Source of the DNA: Micromonospora cathayae
GTDB taxonomy: Bacteria > Actinomycetota > Actinomycetes > Mycobacteriales > Micromonosporaceae
NCBI RefSeq assembly: GCF_028993575.1
Contig: NZ_CP118615.1
Span: forward strand, 2,232,001-2,296,000
Reading direction: 5' to 3'
DNA length: 64,000 bases
Shown here piece after piece: positions 1-9,440 of this stretch. A program made the position numbers and the translations under genes. Numbering within the stretch: position 1 is the first letter of the stretch; each line of letters begins with the position of its first letter. The notes under the pieces are model-generated. The model was given only the letters and a program-made list of their open reading frames with translations, did not search any database and had not been told where the DNA came from.

Positions 1-149
1 TCACGTACACCTACCGGCTGGCCTTCGGCGGGCAGGGCGCGGAGTTCGGCTTCGCCGCGGCGATCTCGCTGTTCATCTTCACCATCGTGGCGGTGGTGTC
101 GGCGGTGAGCTTCCGGCGTACCCGTAAGCAGGAGGAGGTGTACTCGTGA
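1..149 (+). CDS. Sugar ABC transporter permease, MalF-type (3' end only)
   Basis: Only the last 48 codons are present, read in the frame ending at the TGA at 147-149. They encode a hydrophobic helix rich in Ala, Ile and Val followed by a basic cytoplasmic tail (FRRTRKQEEVYS), as in the C-terminus of MalF-family maltose or maltodextrin permeases. The stop overlaps the GTG start of the next permease (GTGA), so the two are translationally coupled and almost certainly form one inner-membrane heterodimer. The substrate is inferred from the neighbouring GH13 enzyme. Family assignment rests on a short segment and on context. Confidence 0.75.
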   Translation, partial: TYTYRLAFGGQGAEFGFAAAISLFIFTIVAVVSAVSFRRTRKQEEVYS

Positions 150-1063
150 CCACAGCGACGGGACCGGCCACCGCGAGCGTGGCCACCGCCCCGGTCAACC
201 GCAACGCCGGGCGGAACCGGTGGTTCGCCCAGGTCGGCTGGCGGCACCTGGTCGGCGTGCTCGGGGTGGTGTTCAGCCTCTTCCCGATCCTGTTCGTGTT
301 CTCGGCGGCGCTCAACCCGCTGGGCACCCTCTCCTCCACCGAGCTGGTGCCCACCGACGGGGTGTCGTTCGGCAACTTCGGCGAGTTGTTCGAGCGGACC
401 GCCTTCGAGCGGTGGTTCCTCAACTCGCTGCTGATCGCCGGGCTGGCGTCGTTCATCTCGGTGTTCCTGTCGGCGCTGGCCGCGTACGCGTTCTCCCGGA
501 TGCGGTTCCGGGGCCGACGGGTCGGGCTGCTGTCGCTGCTGCTGATCCAGATGTTCCCGCAGTTCCTGGCGATCGTGGCGATCTTCCTGATCTTCGGCAC
601 CATCACCGAGCTGTGGCCGGAGATCGGCTTCAACACCCCGTGGGGGCTGATGCTGCTCTACCTCGGTGGGGCGCTCGGGGTGAACACCTGGCTGATGAAG
701 GGCTTCTTCGACACGCTCCCCCGGGAGCTGGACGAGTCGGCCACCATGGACGGCGCGACGCACGCCCAGGTCTTCTTCCGGATCATGCTGCCGCTGGTGG
801 CCCCGATCCTGGCGGTCACCGGGCTGCTCGCCTTCATCAGCACCATCAACGAGTTCCTGATGGCGAACGTGTTCCTGACCGACTCGGAGTCGAAGACCCT
901 GGCGGTCGGCATGTACGGCATGTTGCAGGGCAACGAGCGGAACAACAACTTCGGCATCTTCGCGGCGGCCACCCTGCTCACCGCGATCCCGACCGTGCTG
1001 GTGTTCCAGGCGTTGCAGCGGTACATCGTCTCCGGCCTCACCGCCGGAGCGGTCAAGGGGTGA
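146..1063 (+). CDS. Sugar ABC transporter permease, MalG family
   Basis: A 305-residue membrane protein with about six transmembrane helices. Residues near 195-220 form the cytoplasmic EAA-type loop (DESATMDGATHAQVFFRI) that contacts the ATPase in binding-protein-dependent sugar importers. The N-terminus is a short hydrophilic segment before the first helix, as in MalG relatives. The GTG start at 146 overlaps the stop of the upstream MalF-type gene, and the gene is followed by a strong hairpin. With the GH13 enzyme at 1204 this suggests import and intracellular hydrolysis of malto-oligosaccharides. The substrate is inferred, not shown. Confidence 0.9.
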   Translation: MTTATGPATASVATAPVNRNAGRNRWFAQVGWRHLVGVLGVVFSLFPILFVFSAALNPLGTLSSTELVPTDGVSFGNFGELFERTAFERWFLNSLLIAGLASFISVFLSALAAYAFSRMRFRGRRVGLLSLLLIQMFPQFLAIVAIFLIFGTITELWPEIGFNTPWGLMLLYLGGALGVNTWLMKGFFDTLPRELDESATMDGATHAQVFFRIMLPLVAPILAVTGLLAFISTINEFLMANVFLTDSESKTLAVGMYGMLQGNERNNNFGIFAAATLLTAIPTVLVFQALQRYIVSGLTAGAVKG

Positions 1064-1123
1064 AACCAGCCCTACCGGCAAGGGCGTCGGCGTAAGGCCG
1101 GCGTACACCGGAGCAGTCGCGTG

Positions 1124-1157
1124 CTGCCCGTCGGGTCGACACCGACCCGGCGGGCAG
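1124..1157 (+). terminator. Rho-independent-type terminator after malG-like gene
   Basis: A 15-bp stem with one G-T wobble (1124-1138 with 1143-1157), four-base ACAC loop, followed by a T-rich stretch (TTCGTCTTCTTTC). It separates the permease operon from the GH13 gene, which starts 46 bases further on and has its own AAAGGG ribosome-binding site. Confidence 0.8.
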
Positions 1158-1203
1158 TTCGTCTTCTTTCCCCTGATGTCCTGACGGAAAGGGCTCCAGC
1201 ATC

Positions 1204-3009
1204 ATGCAACCGCACCACGACGGATCCGCCCGGTACGTCCCCGACCAGGCCCCGGACCTCGGCGACACGGTTCCGGTCTTCGTCCGGGTACCGGCCGGCA
1301 GTGACGTGCGCCAGGTGCACGTCCGTACCACCCCGGACGGCGAGCCGCGCTTCGCCGAGGCGGTGGTGGACCGGCGCGACGGCGACGACGTCTGGTGGCG
1401 GGCCGACGTCGAGGTCCGCAACCCGGTCAGCAACTACCGGTTCCTGCTCACCGGAGCACGCGGCACCCGCTGGCTCAACGCCGCCGGTCCGGTCGACCAC
1501 GACGTCCCGGACGCCGGCGACTTCAAGCTGGTCACGTACGCCCCGCCGCCGGCCTGGGCCCGGGACGCGGTGATCTACCAGATCTTCCCGGACCGGTTCG
1601 CCCGCTCGGCGGCGGCGGACGGCCGGACCGCCCCCGACTGGGCGATCCCCTGCGACTGGGACACCCCGGTCGTCGGGCGCGGCCCGGAGACCCCGCGCCA
1701 GTTCTACGGCGGGGACCTGGACGGCGTCACCGAACACCTGGACCACCTGGACCGGCTCGGCGTGAACACCGTCTACCTGACGCCGGTCTTCCCGGCCCGG
1801 TCCAACCACCGGTACGACGCGGCCAGCTTCGACCACGTCGACCCGCTGCTGGGCGGGGACGCCGCCCTGGCCCGGCTCGCCGACGCGGTGCACGCCCGGG
1901 GCTGGCGGCTGCTCGGCGACATCACCAGCAACCACACCGGCGACGCCCACGAGTGGTTCACCGCCGCAGCGGCCGACCGGCACGCCGCCGAGCGGGAGCT
2001 GTACTACTTCGACCTGCCGGGCGGCGACTACGAGTCGTGGAACGGCGTCCGGTCGCTGCCCAAGCTGAACTGGGGCAGCGCCGAGCTGCGCCGCCGCTTC
2101 GCCACCGACCCGGACTCGCTGCTGCGCCGCTGGCTGCGCCCGCCGTACCGGCTGGACGGCTGGCGGGTGGACGTGGCGAACATGACCGGCCGGCGGGGCG
2201 CGGACGCGTACACCCACGAGGTGGCCGCGCTGCTGCGGGCGGTGGCCGCCGACACCCGCCCGGACGCGCTGGTGATGGCCGAACATGGCCACGACCACAC
2301 CGGTGACCTGGACCGGGACGGCTGGCACGGCACGATGAACTACGTCGGCTTCACCGACCCGGTGTGGAGCTGGCTGCGCGCCGGTGACGACCCGGTGCCG
2401 AACTTCCTCGGCACCCCGGGCGGGGTGGCCCGCCGGGACGGACACGCCATGCTCGCCACCATGAACACGTACCGGTCGCTGGTGTCCTGGCGGTCGTACA
2501 GCCACTCCTGGCAGCTGCTCGGCTCGCACGACTCGGCCCGGATCCGCACCGTGGTCGGGGACGCGGCCCGGCAGGAGGTCGCCGCCGGGCTGCTCGCCAC
2601 CCTGCCCGGCACCCCGATGGTCTACGCCGGGGACGAGCTGGGGCTGACCGGCGGCAACGGCGAGGGCTCGCGTACCCCGATGCCGTGGCACCGGCCGGAG
2701 ACCTGGGACCAGCGGACCTTCGGGACGTACCGGTCGCTGCTGGCCCTGCGGCGGGCCGAGCCGGCGCTGCGCCACGGCGGCCTGCGCTGGCTGCACGTGG
2801 ACGCGGACACGCTGGTCTTCGCCCGGGAGGCGGTGGACGGTACCGCCCTGGTGCTGGCCCGCCGGGCCCCCGGCGACCCGGTCCGGCTGACCGGCCTGCC
2901 GTCCGCCGACAACGTGTACGGTGGCGCGCCGGCCCTGCGCCCGGACGCCGACGGCGCGGCCACCCTCCCCGCGGACGGCCCCACCTTCCAGGTCTGGCGG
3001 ACGAGGTGA
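1204..3009 (+). CDS. Glycoside hydrolase family 13 (alpha-glucosidase / neopullulanase-like)
   Basis: A 601-residue alpha-amylase superfamily enzyme. Residues 1-112 form an N-terminal beta domain like that of neopullulanase and maltogenic enzymes; the catalytic barrel starts at DAVIYQIFPDRFA (about 121-133). The GH13 catalytic triad is visible: nucleophile Asp323 in GWRVDVAN, acid/base Glu360 in LVMAEHG, and Asp443 in LGSHDSARI. There is no signal peptide, so it should act in the cytosol on imported malto-oligosaccharides, matching the adjacent MalFG-type importer. The ATG at 1204 follows AAAGGG. Exact specificity (alpha-1,4 versus alpha-1,6) cannot be read from the sequence. Confidence 0.9.
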   Translation: MQPHHDGSARYVPDQAPDLGDTVPVFVRVPAGSDVRQVHVRTTPDGEPRFAEAVVDRRDGDDVWWRADVEVRNPVSNYRFLLTGARGTRWLNAAGPVDHDVPDAGDFKLVTYAPPPAWARDAVIYQIFPDRFARSAAADGRTAPDWAIPCDWDTPVVGRGPETPRQFYGGDLDGVTEHLDHLDRLGVNTVYLTPVFPARSNHRYDAASFDHVDPLLGGDAALARLADAVHARGWRLLGDITSNHTGDAHEWFTAAAADRHAAERELYYFDLPGGDYESWNGVRSLPKLNWGSAELRRRFATDPDSLLRRWLRPPYRLDGWRVDVANMTGRRGADAYTHEVAALLRAVAADTRPDALVMAEHGHDHTGDLDRDGWHGTMNYVGFTDPVWSWLRAGDDPVPNFLGTPGGVARRDGHAMLATMNTYRSLVSWRSYSHSWQLLGSHDSARIRTVVGDAARQEVAAGLLATLPGTPMVYAGDELGLTGGNGEGSRTPMPWHRPETWDQRTFGTYRSLLALRRAEPALRHGGLRWLHVDADTLVFAREAVDGTALVLARRAPGDPVRLTGLPSADNVYGGAPALRPDADGAATLPADGPTFQVWRTR

Positions 3010-3014
3010 CCGGT

Positions 3015-3040
3015 GGGGGCCCTTCCCGGGAGGGGCCCCC
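3015..3040. terminator. Bidirectional terminator between convergent genes
   Basis: Perfect 8-bp G/C stem (3015-3022 with 3033-3040) and a ten-base loop, lying just after the GH13 stop and just before the stop of the convergent DUF305 gene. Confidence 0.7.
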
Positions 3041-3042
3041 GC

Positions 3043-3777
3043 TCACCCGGCCAGGGCTTCGCGCATCCGTTCGATCTCGATGGCCTGCTCGAAGCCGACG
3101 CTGCTGGCGGTCTCGTTGACGATGGCGTCGACGCCGAGGGCGATCGCCTCCTCGGCCATGGTGATGGCACCCCGGTGGTGGGCGGTCATCATGTCCACGA
3201 ACATCCGGTCGAAGGCCGCGCCGCGGGCGTTCTCCAGGGCGCGCAGAGCGTCGGCGGACTGCATGCCGGTCATCTCGTGCCGGTGCCCGTCGCCGGTGTT
3301 CCGGTCGAGTCCCCGGGTGGCCAGCCAGCCCTCCATCATCTGGATCTCGGGCGCCTGGGCCGCCAGGATCCGGTCGGCGATGGCGACGATCTTCGGGTTC
3401 TCCGCCCGGCCGTTGGCCAACCGTGCCATCACCAGTGCCTGCTCGTGGTGCGGGATCATCATCGTGACGAACCGGACGTCCGCGTCGTTGTAGGACGGGC
3501 TCGGCGCGGGGGTGATCTTGTCCGCCGGTACGGTCCGGGCGGATTCGCCGGGTCGTCCGGGCAGCACGACCGGTGCGGTCGAGTCCGGCACGCCGGGCTG
3601 GTCGACGGGGGCCGGCGGCTCAGGGGTGGCGGTGGCCCGTGCCTGCGGTGCCGGGTCGTCGTCGGACAGCCCGAGGGCGACCGTGACCCCCACGGCGAAC
3701 ACCACGAGGACGACCAGCTCCACCAGGACGATCGGCCGGAGGCGGGGAGCCATCTTCCGGAAACGCTCTCTTAGCAC
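3043..3777 (-). CDS. DUF305 domain protein, membrane anchored
   Basis: A 244-residue protein with an N-terminal hydrophobic anchor (about residues 16-37), a Pro/Ala-rich linker, then a DUF305 domain (about 98-242). The two characteristic His-rich helices are present: MMIPHHEQALVMA and MMTAHHRGAITMA. DUF305 belongs to the ferritin-like superfamily, and some members have been linked to metal handling, but its role is unsettled. The GTG start is preferred over the ATG eight codons later because GGGAG lies seven bases upstream of the GTG, whereas the ATG has no usable spacing. It is probably exported and attached to the outer face of the membrane. It is transcribed convergently with the GH13 gene. 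Confidence 0.88.
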   Translation of the reverse strand: MLRERFRKMAPRLRPIVLVELVVLVVFAVGVTVALGLSDDDPAPQARATATPEPPAPVDQPGVPDSTAPVVLPGRPGESARTVPADKITPAPSPSYNDADVRFVTMMIPHHEQALVMARLANGRAENPKIVAIADRILAAQAPEIQMMEGWLATRGLDRNTGDGHRHEMTGMQSADALRALENARGAAFDRMFVDMMTAHHRGAITMAEEAIALGVDAIVNETASSVGFEQAIEIERMREALAG

Positions 3778-4022
3778 AAGTTGACTCCCGCCGCTATCTG
3801 GGTTGGCCGGATCCTAGCTTGGCCCTGACCTGCGCGAAAGGTTGATGTGGCGGATGGGCCGTTGGGCCTACCTGCGGTTATTCAATACGGCAGGGTTTGT
3901 TGATCGTTTCCTAATCGTTATCTGTGCGGTTCCTCGATGTGACGTAAATCACAAGTGGTCTGGCTGACTCGGGATAGGGTCCCGCTACCTCTTGATCAAC
4001 CCCCTGCGAAAGGGCGTGCCAG

Positions 4023-5804
4023 ATGGCCAGTAGAACCCCCCGAGGGGCGCGCAGGATCGGGGCCATCAGCCTCGCCGCCGCGACCGCCCTCCTGGGCGCG
4101 GCGGTGGCGGCGGTCCCGGCCAACGGAGCTCCGGGCACCGTTGACAGCACCGACAACTGCGAGGCGCTACAGGGGGCCGGCGACAACTTCGCCGAACTCT
4201 GCCTCACCGCCGAGGAGGCGGCCGACGACGTCCCCACCCCCTTCGTCATTCCCGGCGTCGACGAGATCGCCAGCAGCCCGAACCTCCGGCAGCTCGCCAA
4301 CCTGCCCAAGGCCGGCGCGTTCGCCCGCGAGGCGTCGTACTCCACCGACGTCGCCTTCCAGGGCAACTACGCCTTCGTCGGCAACTACGACGGCTTCACC
4401 GTCTACGACGTCAGCACGCCCAGCGCGCCGCAGATCACCAGCCAGGTCGTCTGCCCCGGCTCGCAGAACGACATCTCGATCTACGGCAACCTGCTGTTCC
4501 TGTCGGTCGACTCGTCCCGTAACGACGACTCGTGCAACAGCGTCGGCCAGTCGGCGAACATCAAGAGCTCCTGGGAGGGCATCCGGATCTTCGATGTGAC
4601 CGACAAGGCCAGCCCGGCCTACGTCAAGGCCATCGAGACCGACTGCGGCTCGCACACCCACACCCTGGTGCCGGGCAAGAACAGTAACGACCTCTACGTC
4701 TACGTGCAGTCGTACAGCCCGTCGGCGAACGCCCCGGACTGCCAGCCGCCGCACGACAAGCTGTCCATCATCAAGGTGCCCCTGGACAACCCGACCAGCG
4801 CCGCCGTGGTGGCCACGCCGAACCTGTTCCCGACGACCACCGGGGCGACCTCGACCAGCGGCTGCCACGACGTGACCGTCTACCCGGCGCTGGACCTCGC
4901 GGCCGGCGCCTGCATGGGCGACGGCATCCTGATGGACATCGCGGACCGGGAGAACCCGGTGGTGCTCAGCCGGGTCCGGGACACCAACTTCGCGTTCTGG
5001 CACTCGGCCACCTTCAACAACGCCGGCACCAAGGTCGTCTTCACCGACGAGCTGGGCGGCGGCGGCAGCGCCACCTGCAACCCGACCATCGGGCCGAAGC
5101 GCGGCGCGGACGCCATCTTCGACATCGAGGGCGCGGGCGCGAACCGCACCCTGGTGTTCAAGAGCTACTTCAAGATCCCGCGGGAGAACACCCGGTTCGA
5201 GAACTGCGTGGCGCACAACGGCTCGCTGATCCCGGCGATGGGCCGCGACATCATGGTCCAGGCGTGGTACCAGGGCGGCATCTCGGTGTGGGACTTCACC
5301 GACTCGGCCAACCCGCAGGAGATCGCCTTCTGGGAGCGGGGCCCGCTGTCGGCGACCCGGCTCGTCCTCGGCGGCCCCTGGTCGACGTACTACCACAACG
5401 GGTACATCTACTCCAGCGACATCCAGAAGGGTCTGGACGTCCTCCAGCTGACCGATCCCCGTACCGACAACGCCCGCGCGGTGGCGTTCGGTGAGCTGAA
5501 CGTGCAGAGCCAGCCGAGCTACCCGAGCTGCACCGAGGTGATCACGGGCCGGCGTAACGGCGGGCTCACCGTCACCTCCGGCGTCACCTGCCTGGACGGC
5601 GCCCAGGTCAACGGGCACGTCAAGGTGGCCCCCGGGGCCAGCCTGATCGCGTTCAAGGCGAAGCTCAACGGTGGCGTCAGCGCGAACGGCGCCGCGGTGG
5701 TGTCGATCGTGGAGAGCCAGGTCAACGGCTCGGTGTCCGCCACCGGTGCGGTCGCCTCGGTCCGGGACAGCCAGGTCAGCGGCTCGGTGAAGATCGACAG
5801 CTGA
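4023..5804 (+). CDS. Secreted LVIVD-repeat beta-propeller protein
   Basis: A 593-residue exported protein with a basic, Ala-rich signal peptide (about 1-35, probable cleavage after ANG or nearby). Residues 80-510 contain repeated blades of the LVIVD type (for example YAFVGNYDGFTVYDVSTPS and IRIFDVTDKASPAYV), typical of extracellular beta-propellers of unknown ligand. From about 515 the sequence changes to short repeats of the form VNGxVxVxxGA and QVNGSVSATGA, resembling bactofilin or right-handed beta-solenoid coils, possibly a surface-binding tail. The ATG follows AAAGGG at about nine bases. It stands alone between its promoter region (3778-4022) and a strong terminator. Confidence 0.85.
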   Translation: MASRTPRGARRIGAISLAAATALLGAAVAAVPANGAPGTVDSTDNCEALQGAGDNFAELCLTAEEAADDVPTPFVIPGVDEIASSPNLRQLANLPKAGAFAREASYSTDVAFQGNYAFVGNYDGFTVYDVSTPSAPQITSQVVCPGSQNDISIYGNLLFLSVDSSRNDDSCNSVGQSANIKSSWEGIRIFDVTDKASPAYVKAIETDCGSHTHTLVPGKNSNDLYVYVQSYSPSANAPDCQPPHDKLSIIKVPLDNPTSAAVVATPNLFPTTTGATSTSGCHDVTVYPALDLAAGACMGDGILMDIADRENPVVLSRVRDTNFAFWHSATFNNAGTKVVFTDELGGGGSATCNPTIGPKRGADAIFDIEGAGANRTLVFKSYFKIPRENTRFENCVAHNGSLIPAMGRDIMVQAWYQGGISVWDFTDSANPQEIAFWERGPLSATRLVLGGPWSTYYHNGYIYSSDIQKGLDVLQLTDPRTDNARAVAFGELNVQSQPSYPSCTEVITGRRNGGLTVTSGVTCLDGAQVNGHVKVAPGASLIAFKAKLNGGVSANGAAVVSIVESQVNGSVSATGAVASVRDSQVSGSVKIDS

Positions 5805-5861
5805 CGGACCGTGTCGTCGGGCGACGGTTCGTACCGCCGCCCGGGGCGGGGCGCGACGACC

Positions 5862-5899
5862 GGAACGCCCGGCCGGGGGAGATCCCGGCCGGGCGTTCC
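5862..5899 (+). terminator. Strong terminator after LVIVD protein gene
   Basis: Perfect 16-bp stem (5862-5877 with 5884-5899) and six-base loop GGAGAT, 57 bases after the stop codon at 5804. There is no long T tract, as is usual in actinomycetes. Confidence 0.85.
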
Positions 5900-5953
5900 C
5901 GCGCCGGCGTCCGGAAGGGTCCCCCTACTACAACCCGTCGTTGATGGGGGAGG

Positions 5954-6304
5954 ATGGTCGGCGTGGAAGCACTCAGGCTGATTCTTCTCTACGTCCATCT
6001 GATCGGTTTCGCGCTGCTGCTCGGCGGCGGGATCGCCCAGTACGTCACCGGCCGGTACCGGATCAATGCCGCGATGCTCTGGGGCGCGGTGATCCAGGTC
6101 CTGACCGGGCTGGGCCTCTCCGCGCCGCTGCGCGACGGTGACGAGCCGGCCCCGGCGAAGCTTGTTACCAAGTTGGTGCTCGCGCTGCTCATCTTCGTCA
6201 TGGTCTTCTTCTCCCGGAAGCGGGAGTCCGTCAACCGGGGCCACTTCCTGGCGATCATCGGGTTGACCCTGGTCAACGCGGCGGTGGCGGTCTTCTGGCG
6301 GTGA
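5954..6304 (+). CDS. Small integral membrane protein, unknown function
   Basis: A 116-residue (or 113-residue) protein with four predicted hydrophobic segments: about 8-30, 40-55, 70-85 and 97-114. The loop after the second segment is acidic and proline-rich. I do not recognise a named family. The ATG at 5954 sits almost on top of GGGGAGG, while the in-frame GTG at 5963 has that sequence nine bases upstream, so the true start may be 5963. The gene is monocistronic, between a strong terminator and the promoter region of the nucleoside-uptake operon. Confidence 0.75.
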   Translation: MVGVEALRLILLYVHLIGFALLLGGGIAQYVTGRYRINAAMLWGAVIQVLTGLGLSAPLRDGDEPAPAKLVTKLVLALLIFVMVFFSRKRESVNRGHFLAIIGLTLVNAAVAVFWR

Positions 6305-6562
6305 CGGTCCGGGTAACCGGACGACCGCCGGAACCCGACACGGGGGACGTCGGGGCGGGTGGAAGTTAACTCGGCAAGTGATCTGCCGCACCCAACGGTT
6401 ACGTAGCGGTAACAGCCACCCAACAGTCGTGCACGATTGTCGGCCGGCGGGAGGGCGTGCGGCTACGCTTCGCGTCCGTAACGTGAGACGCCGGCGGCAA
6501 GGCGCAGGCCGGCTTGATGACTGCCACCGCGACCAAGCGGTGGCGATGGGGAGGGAGTCGTC

Positions 6563-7645
6563 TTGCGCTCTGTGCGTGGGATGCGGGTCGTCTCGGCCAT
6601 CGCGGTGGGCGGGCTGGTGCTCGGTGCCGCCGCCTGTGGCGAGGCTCCCGAGGAGGAGACCGGGGCCAGCGGCGGTGGCGAGAAGTTCAGCGCCTGCATG
6701 GTGACCGACGTCGGCGGCATCGACGACAAGTCGTTCAACACCTCCGCCTGGAAGGGCCTGGAGGCCGCCAAGGCGGAGAACAGCAACATCGAGACCAAGT
6801 ACGTGGCGTCCAAGGCCGAGGCCGACTACGAGCCGAACCTGACCCAGTACGTGAACCAGAAGTGCGACTTCATCCTGGCGGTCGGTGGCCTGATGGGCAC
6901 CGCCACCTCGAAGATCGCCGCGGCGAACCCGAACCAGCAGTTCGGCATCGTCGACGCCAAGCTGCCGGAGACCAACGTCTACCCGATGCAGTTCGACACC
7001 GCGCAGGCCGGCTTCCTCGCCGGGTACCTGGCGGCCGGCATGAGCAAGAGCAAGAAGGTCGGCACCTACGGCGGCATGAAGATCCCGCCGGTGACCATCT
7101 TCATGGACGGCTTCGTCGACGGCGTCGCGCACTACAACAAGACCAAGAACGCCACCGTGCAGCCGCTCGGCTGGGACAAGGCCACCCAGAACGGGTCGTT
7201 CACCAACGACTTCGTCAAGCAGGACGAGGGCAAGAAGGTCGGCGACGCGCTGGTCGCCCAGGGTGCCGACATCATCATGCCGGTCGCCGGTGGCGCCGGG
7301 CTCGGCACCACCGCCGCCGCCCAGGCCAGCGGCGGCAAGTACAACACCATCTGGGTGGACGTCGACGGCTGCGAGAGCACCCCGAACTGCCCGGCGATCA
7401 TCAGCACCGTGGTGAAGAACATCCCGGACGCCGTCAAGGAGGCCGTGGTCAAGGCCGCCAAGGGCGAGAAGCTTGAGGCCACCCCGGGCTACCTGGGCAC
7501 CCTGTCGAACAACGGCGTCTCGCTGGCGCCGTTCCACGACTTCGACAGCAAGGTCCCGGCGGAGCTGAAGGCCGAGCTGGACAAGCTCAAGGCCGACATC
7601 GCCGCCGGCACCGTCACGGTCACCTCGCCGGCCCAGCCGAAGTGA
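6563..7645 (+). CDS. BMP-family nucleoside-binding lipoprotein (ABC importer)
   Basis: A 360-residue extracellular lipoprotein. The signal peptide ends in the lipobox LGAAAC (Cys near residue 25). The mature protein carries the BMP/PnrA hallmark DVGGIDDKSFNTSAW and other features of the purine-nucleoside-binding group. Known members bind nucleosides and feed an ABC importer, which fits the ATPase and two permeases that follow. The start is TTG at 6563, chosen because GGAGGGA lies six bases upstream. A hairpin at 7696-7743 separates it from the ATPase gene, which would allow higher expression of the binding protein than of the membrane parts. Confidence 0.9.
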   Translation: MRSVRGMRVVSAIAVGGLVLGAAACGEAPEEETGASGGGEKFSACMVTDVGGIDDKSFNTSAWKGLEAAKAENSNIETKYVASKAEADYEPNLTQYVNQKCDFILAVGGLMGTATSKIAAANPNQQFGIVDAKLPETNVYPMQFDTAQAGFLAGYLAAGMSKSKKVGTYGGMKIPPVTIFMDGFVDGVAHYNKTKNATVQPLGWDKATQNGSFTNDFVKQDEGKKVGDALVAQGADIIMPVAGGAGLGTTAAAQASGGKYNTIWVDVDGCESTPNCPAIISTVVKNIPDAVKEAVVKAAKGEKLEATPGYLGTLSNNGVSLAPFHDFDSKVPAELKAELDKLKADIAAGTVTVTSPAQPK

Positions 7646-7695
7646 CCCGCCACCGGTCGCCGGATCGACGGTGACCGGAGGTCACGCACCAACCC

Positions 7696-7743
7696 GGCCG
7701 CTCCGGCCGACGCGGGCACCGCGCCCGTGCCGCCGGAGCGGCC
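7696..7743 (+). terminator. Hairpin between binding protein and transporter genes
   Basis: 12-bp perfect outer stem (7696-7707 with 7732-7743) plus an inner GGGC/GCCC stem. There is no T tract. Its position inside the operon suggests partial termination or mRNA 3'-end protection rather than full termination. Confidence 0.55.
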
Positions 7744-7835
7744 GGTCTGCACCGACCACCCCCAGCTCGCGGCCCTGCCGAACGGCCACCCCGGCCGGCT
7801 AGGCTGCACCATCGCTCGCACTCCAGGAGGTTGCG

Positions 7836-9440
7836 CTGAGACTCGAACTGCGCGGCATCACCAAGCGGTTCGGTGATCTGGTCGCCAACGACCACATCGA
7901 CCTGACGGTGGAGCCTGGAGAGATTCACGCCCTGCTCGGCGAGAACGGCGCGGGCAAGTCGACCCTGATGAACGTCCTGTACGGGCTGTACCAGCCGGAC
8001 GAGGGCGAGATCCTGGTCGACGGCAAGCCGCTGAAGCTGAAGGGGCCGTCGGACGCCATCGCCGCCGGCATCGGCATGGTGCACCAGCACTTCATGCTCG
8101 TACCGGTCTTCACCGTCGCCGAGAACGTCATGCTCGGCGCGGAGAAGGTCCGTGGCGGCCTGGCCGGCTTCCTGGACCGGCGGCGGGCCGCCCGGGAGGT
8201 CGCCGAGGTCTCCGAGCGGTACAACCTCCGGGTCGACCCGCACGCGGTGATCGAGGACCTGCCGGTCGGCATCCAACAGCGGGTGGAGATCGTCAAGGCG
8301 CTCACCCGCGAGGTGGACCTGCTCATCCTGGACGAGCCGACCGCGGTGCTCACCCCACAGGAGACCGAGGAACTGCTCACCGTCATGCGGTCGCTGAAGG
8401 CGGCCGGCAAGTCGATCGTCTTCATCACCCACAAGCTGGGCGAGGTCAAGGCCATCGCCGACCGGATCACGGTGATCCGGCGCGGGAAGACCGTCGGCAC
8501 CGCCTCCCCGTCCGCCAGCCGGGACGAACTGGCCGCGCTGATGGTGGGCCGCAGCGTGCACCTGACCGTGCAGAAGGAGCCGGCCCGGCCCGGCGCGCCC
8601 GTCCTCGAGGTGAACGGCCTGGTCGTCGACGACGAGCGGGACTGCCGCGCGGTGGACGGCGTCGACCTGACCGTACGGGCCGGCGAGGTGCTCGGCGTCG
8701 CGGGCGTACAGGGCAACGGGCAGACCGAACTGGTCGAGGCGATCATGGGCCTGCGGCCGGTGCTCGCCGGCAGCGTCTCGCTCAACGGCGCACGGATCGA
8801 CGGCTGGTCCACCAAGAAGGTGCTCCGCGCCGGGGTCGGCTACGTCCCCGAGGACCGCAGCGTCGACGGCGTCGTCAAGGAGTTCTCCGTGGCGGAGAAC
8901 CTGGTCCTGGACCTGTACGACCGGCCGCCGTTCGCCAGCGGCCTGGCCCTGAAGCCGGACGCCATCGCGAAGTCGGCGCGGGAGCGGATCGCCCAGTTCG
9001 ACGTCCGGACCTCGTCGGCGGACGCCCCGGTCGGCACCCTCTCCGGCGGCAACCAGCAGAAGGTGATCGTGGCCCGGGAGTTCTCCCGGCCGCTGAAGCT
9101 CTTCATCGCCGCCCAACCGACCCGGGGCGTGGACGTCGGCTCGATCGAGTTCATCCACAGCCAGATCATCCGGGAGCGGGACACCGGCACCGCCGTCCTG
9201 GTGGTCTCCAGCGAACTGGACGAGGTGATCGGCCTGGCGGACCGGATCGCGGTGATGTACCGGGGCCGGATCATCGGCATCGTGCCGCCGGACACCCCGC
9301 GCGAGGAGATCGGCCTGCTGATGGCCGGCATCACCCCGGACCAGGCCGAGGAGACCCGGGCGCAGGTCGCGGAGACCCGGGCCGCCGAGGGCACCGGACC
9401 GGCCGCCGAGGGCACCGACGCGAACGAGGACGAGGCATGA
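7836..9440 (+). CDS. Nucleoside ABC transporter, double ATPase subunit
   Basis: A 534-residue tandem ATPase of the sugar/nucleoside importer class. The first nucleotide-binding domain has Walker [10 protein letters not shown] and Walker [12 protein letters not shown]. The second has the degenerate P-loop GVQGNGQTE usual in this class, and signature LSGGNQQK. The domain clearly begins at [14 protein letters not shown], upstream of the first ATG/GTG/TTG in frame (GTG 7908). The frame is open only back to 7803, and the sole plausible initiator with an SD (AGGAGG at 7825-7830) is CTG at 7836. Its stop overlaps the next gene (ATGA). The partner permeases are the two following genes. Confidence 0.88.
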   Translation: MRLELRGITKRFGDLVANDHIDLTVEPGEIHALLGENGAGKSTLMNVLYGLYQPDEGEILVDGKPLKLKGPSDAIAAGIGMVHQHFMLVPVFTVAENVMLGAEKVRGGLAGFLDRRRAAREVAEVSERYNLRVDPHAVIEDLPVGIQQRVEIVKALTREVDLLILDEPTAVLTPQETEELLTVMRSLKAAGKSIVFITHKLGEVKAIADRITVIRRGKTVGTASPSASRDELAALMVGRSVHLTVQKEPARPGAPVLEVNGLVVDDERDCRAVDGVDLTVRAGEVLGVAGVQGNGQTELVEAIMGLRPVLAGSVSLNGARIDGWSTKKVLRAGVGYVPEDRSVDGVVKEFSVAENLVLDLYDRPPFASGLALKPDAIAKSARERIAQFDVRTSSADAPVGTLSGGNQQKVIVAREFSRPLKLFIAAQPTRGVDVGSIEFIHSQIIRERDTGTAVLVVSSELDEVIGLADRIAVMYRGRIIGIVPPDTPREEIGLLMAGITPDQAEETRAQVAETRAAEGTGPAAEGTDANEDEA

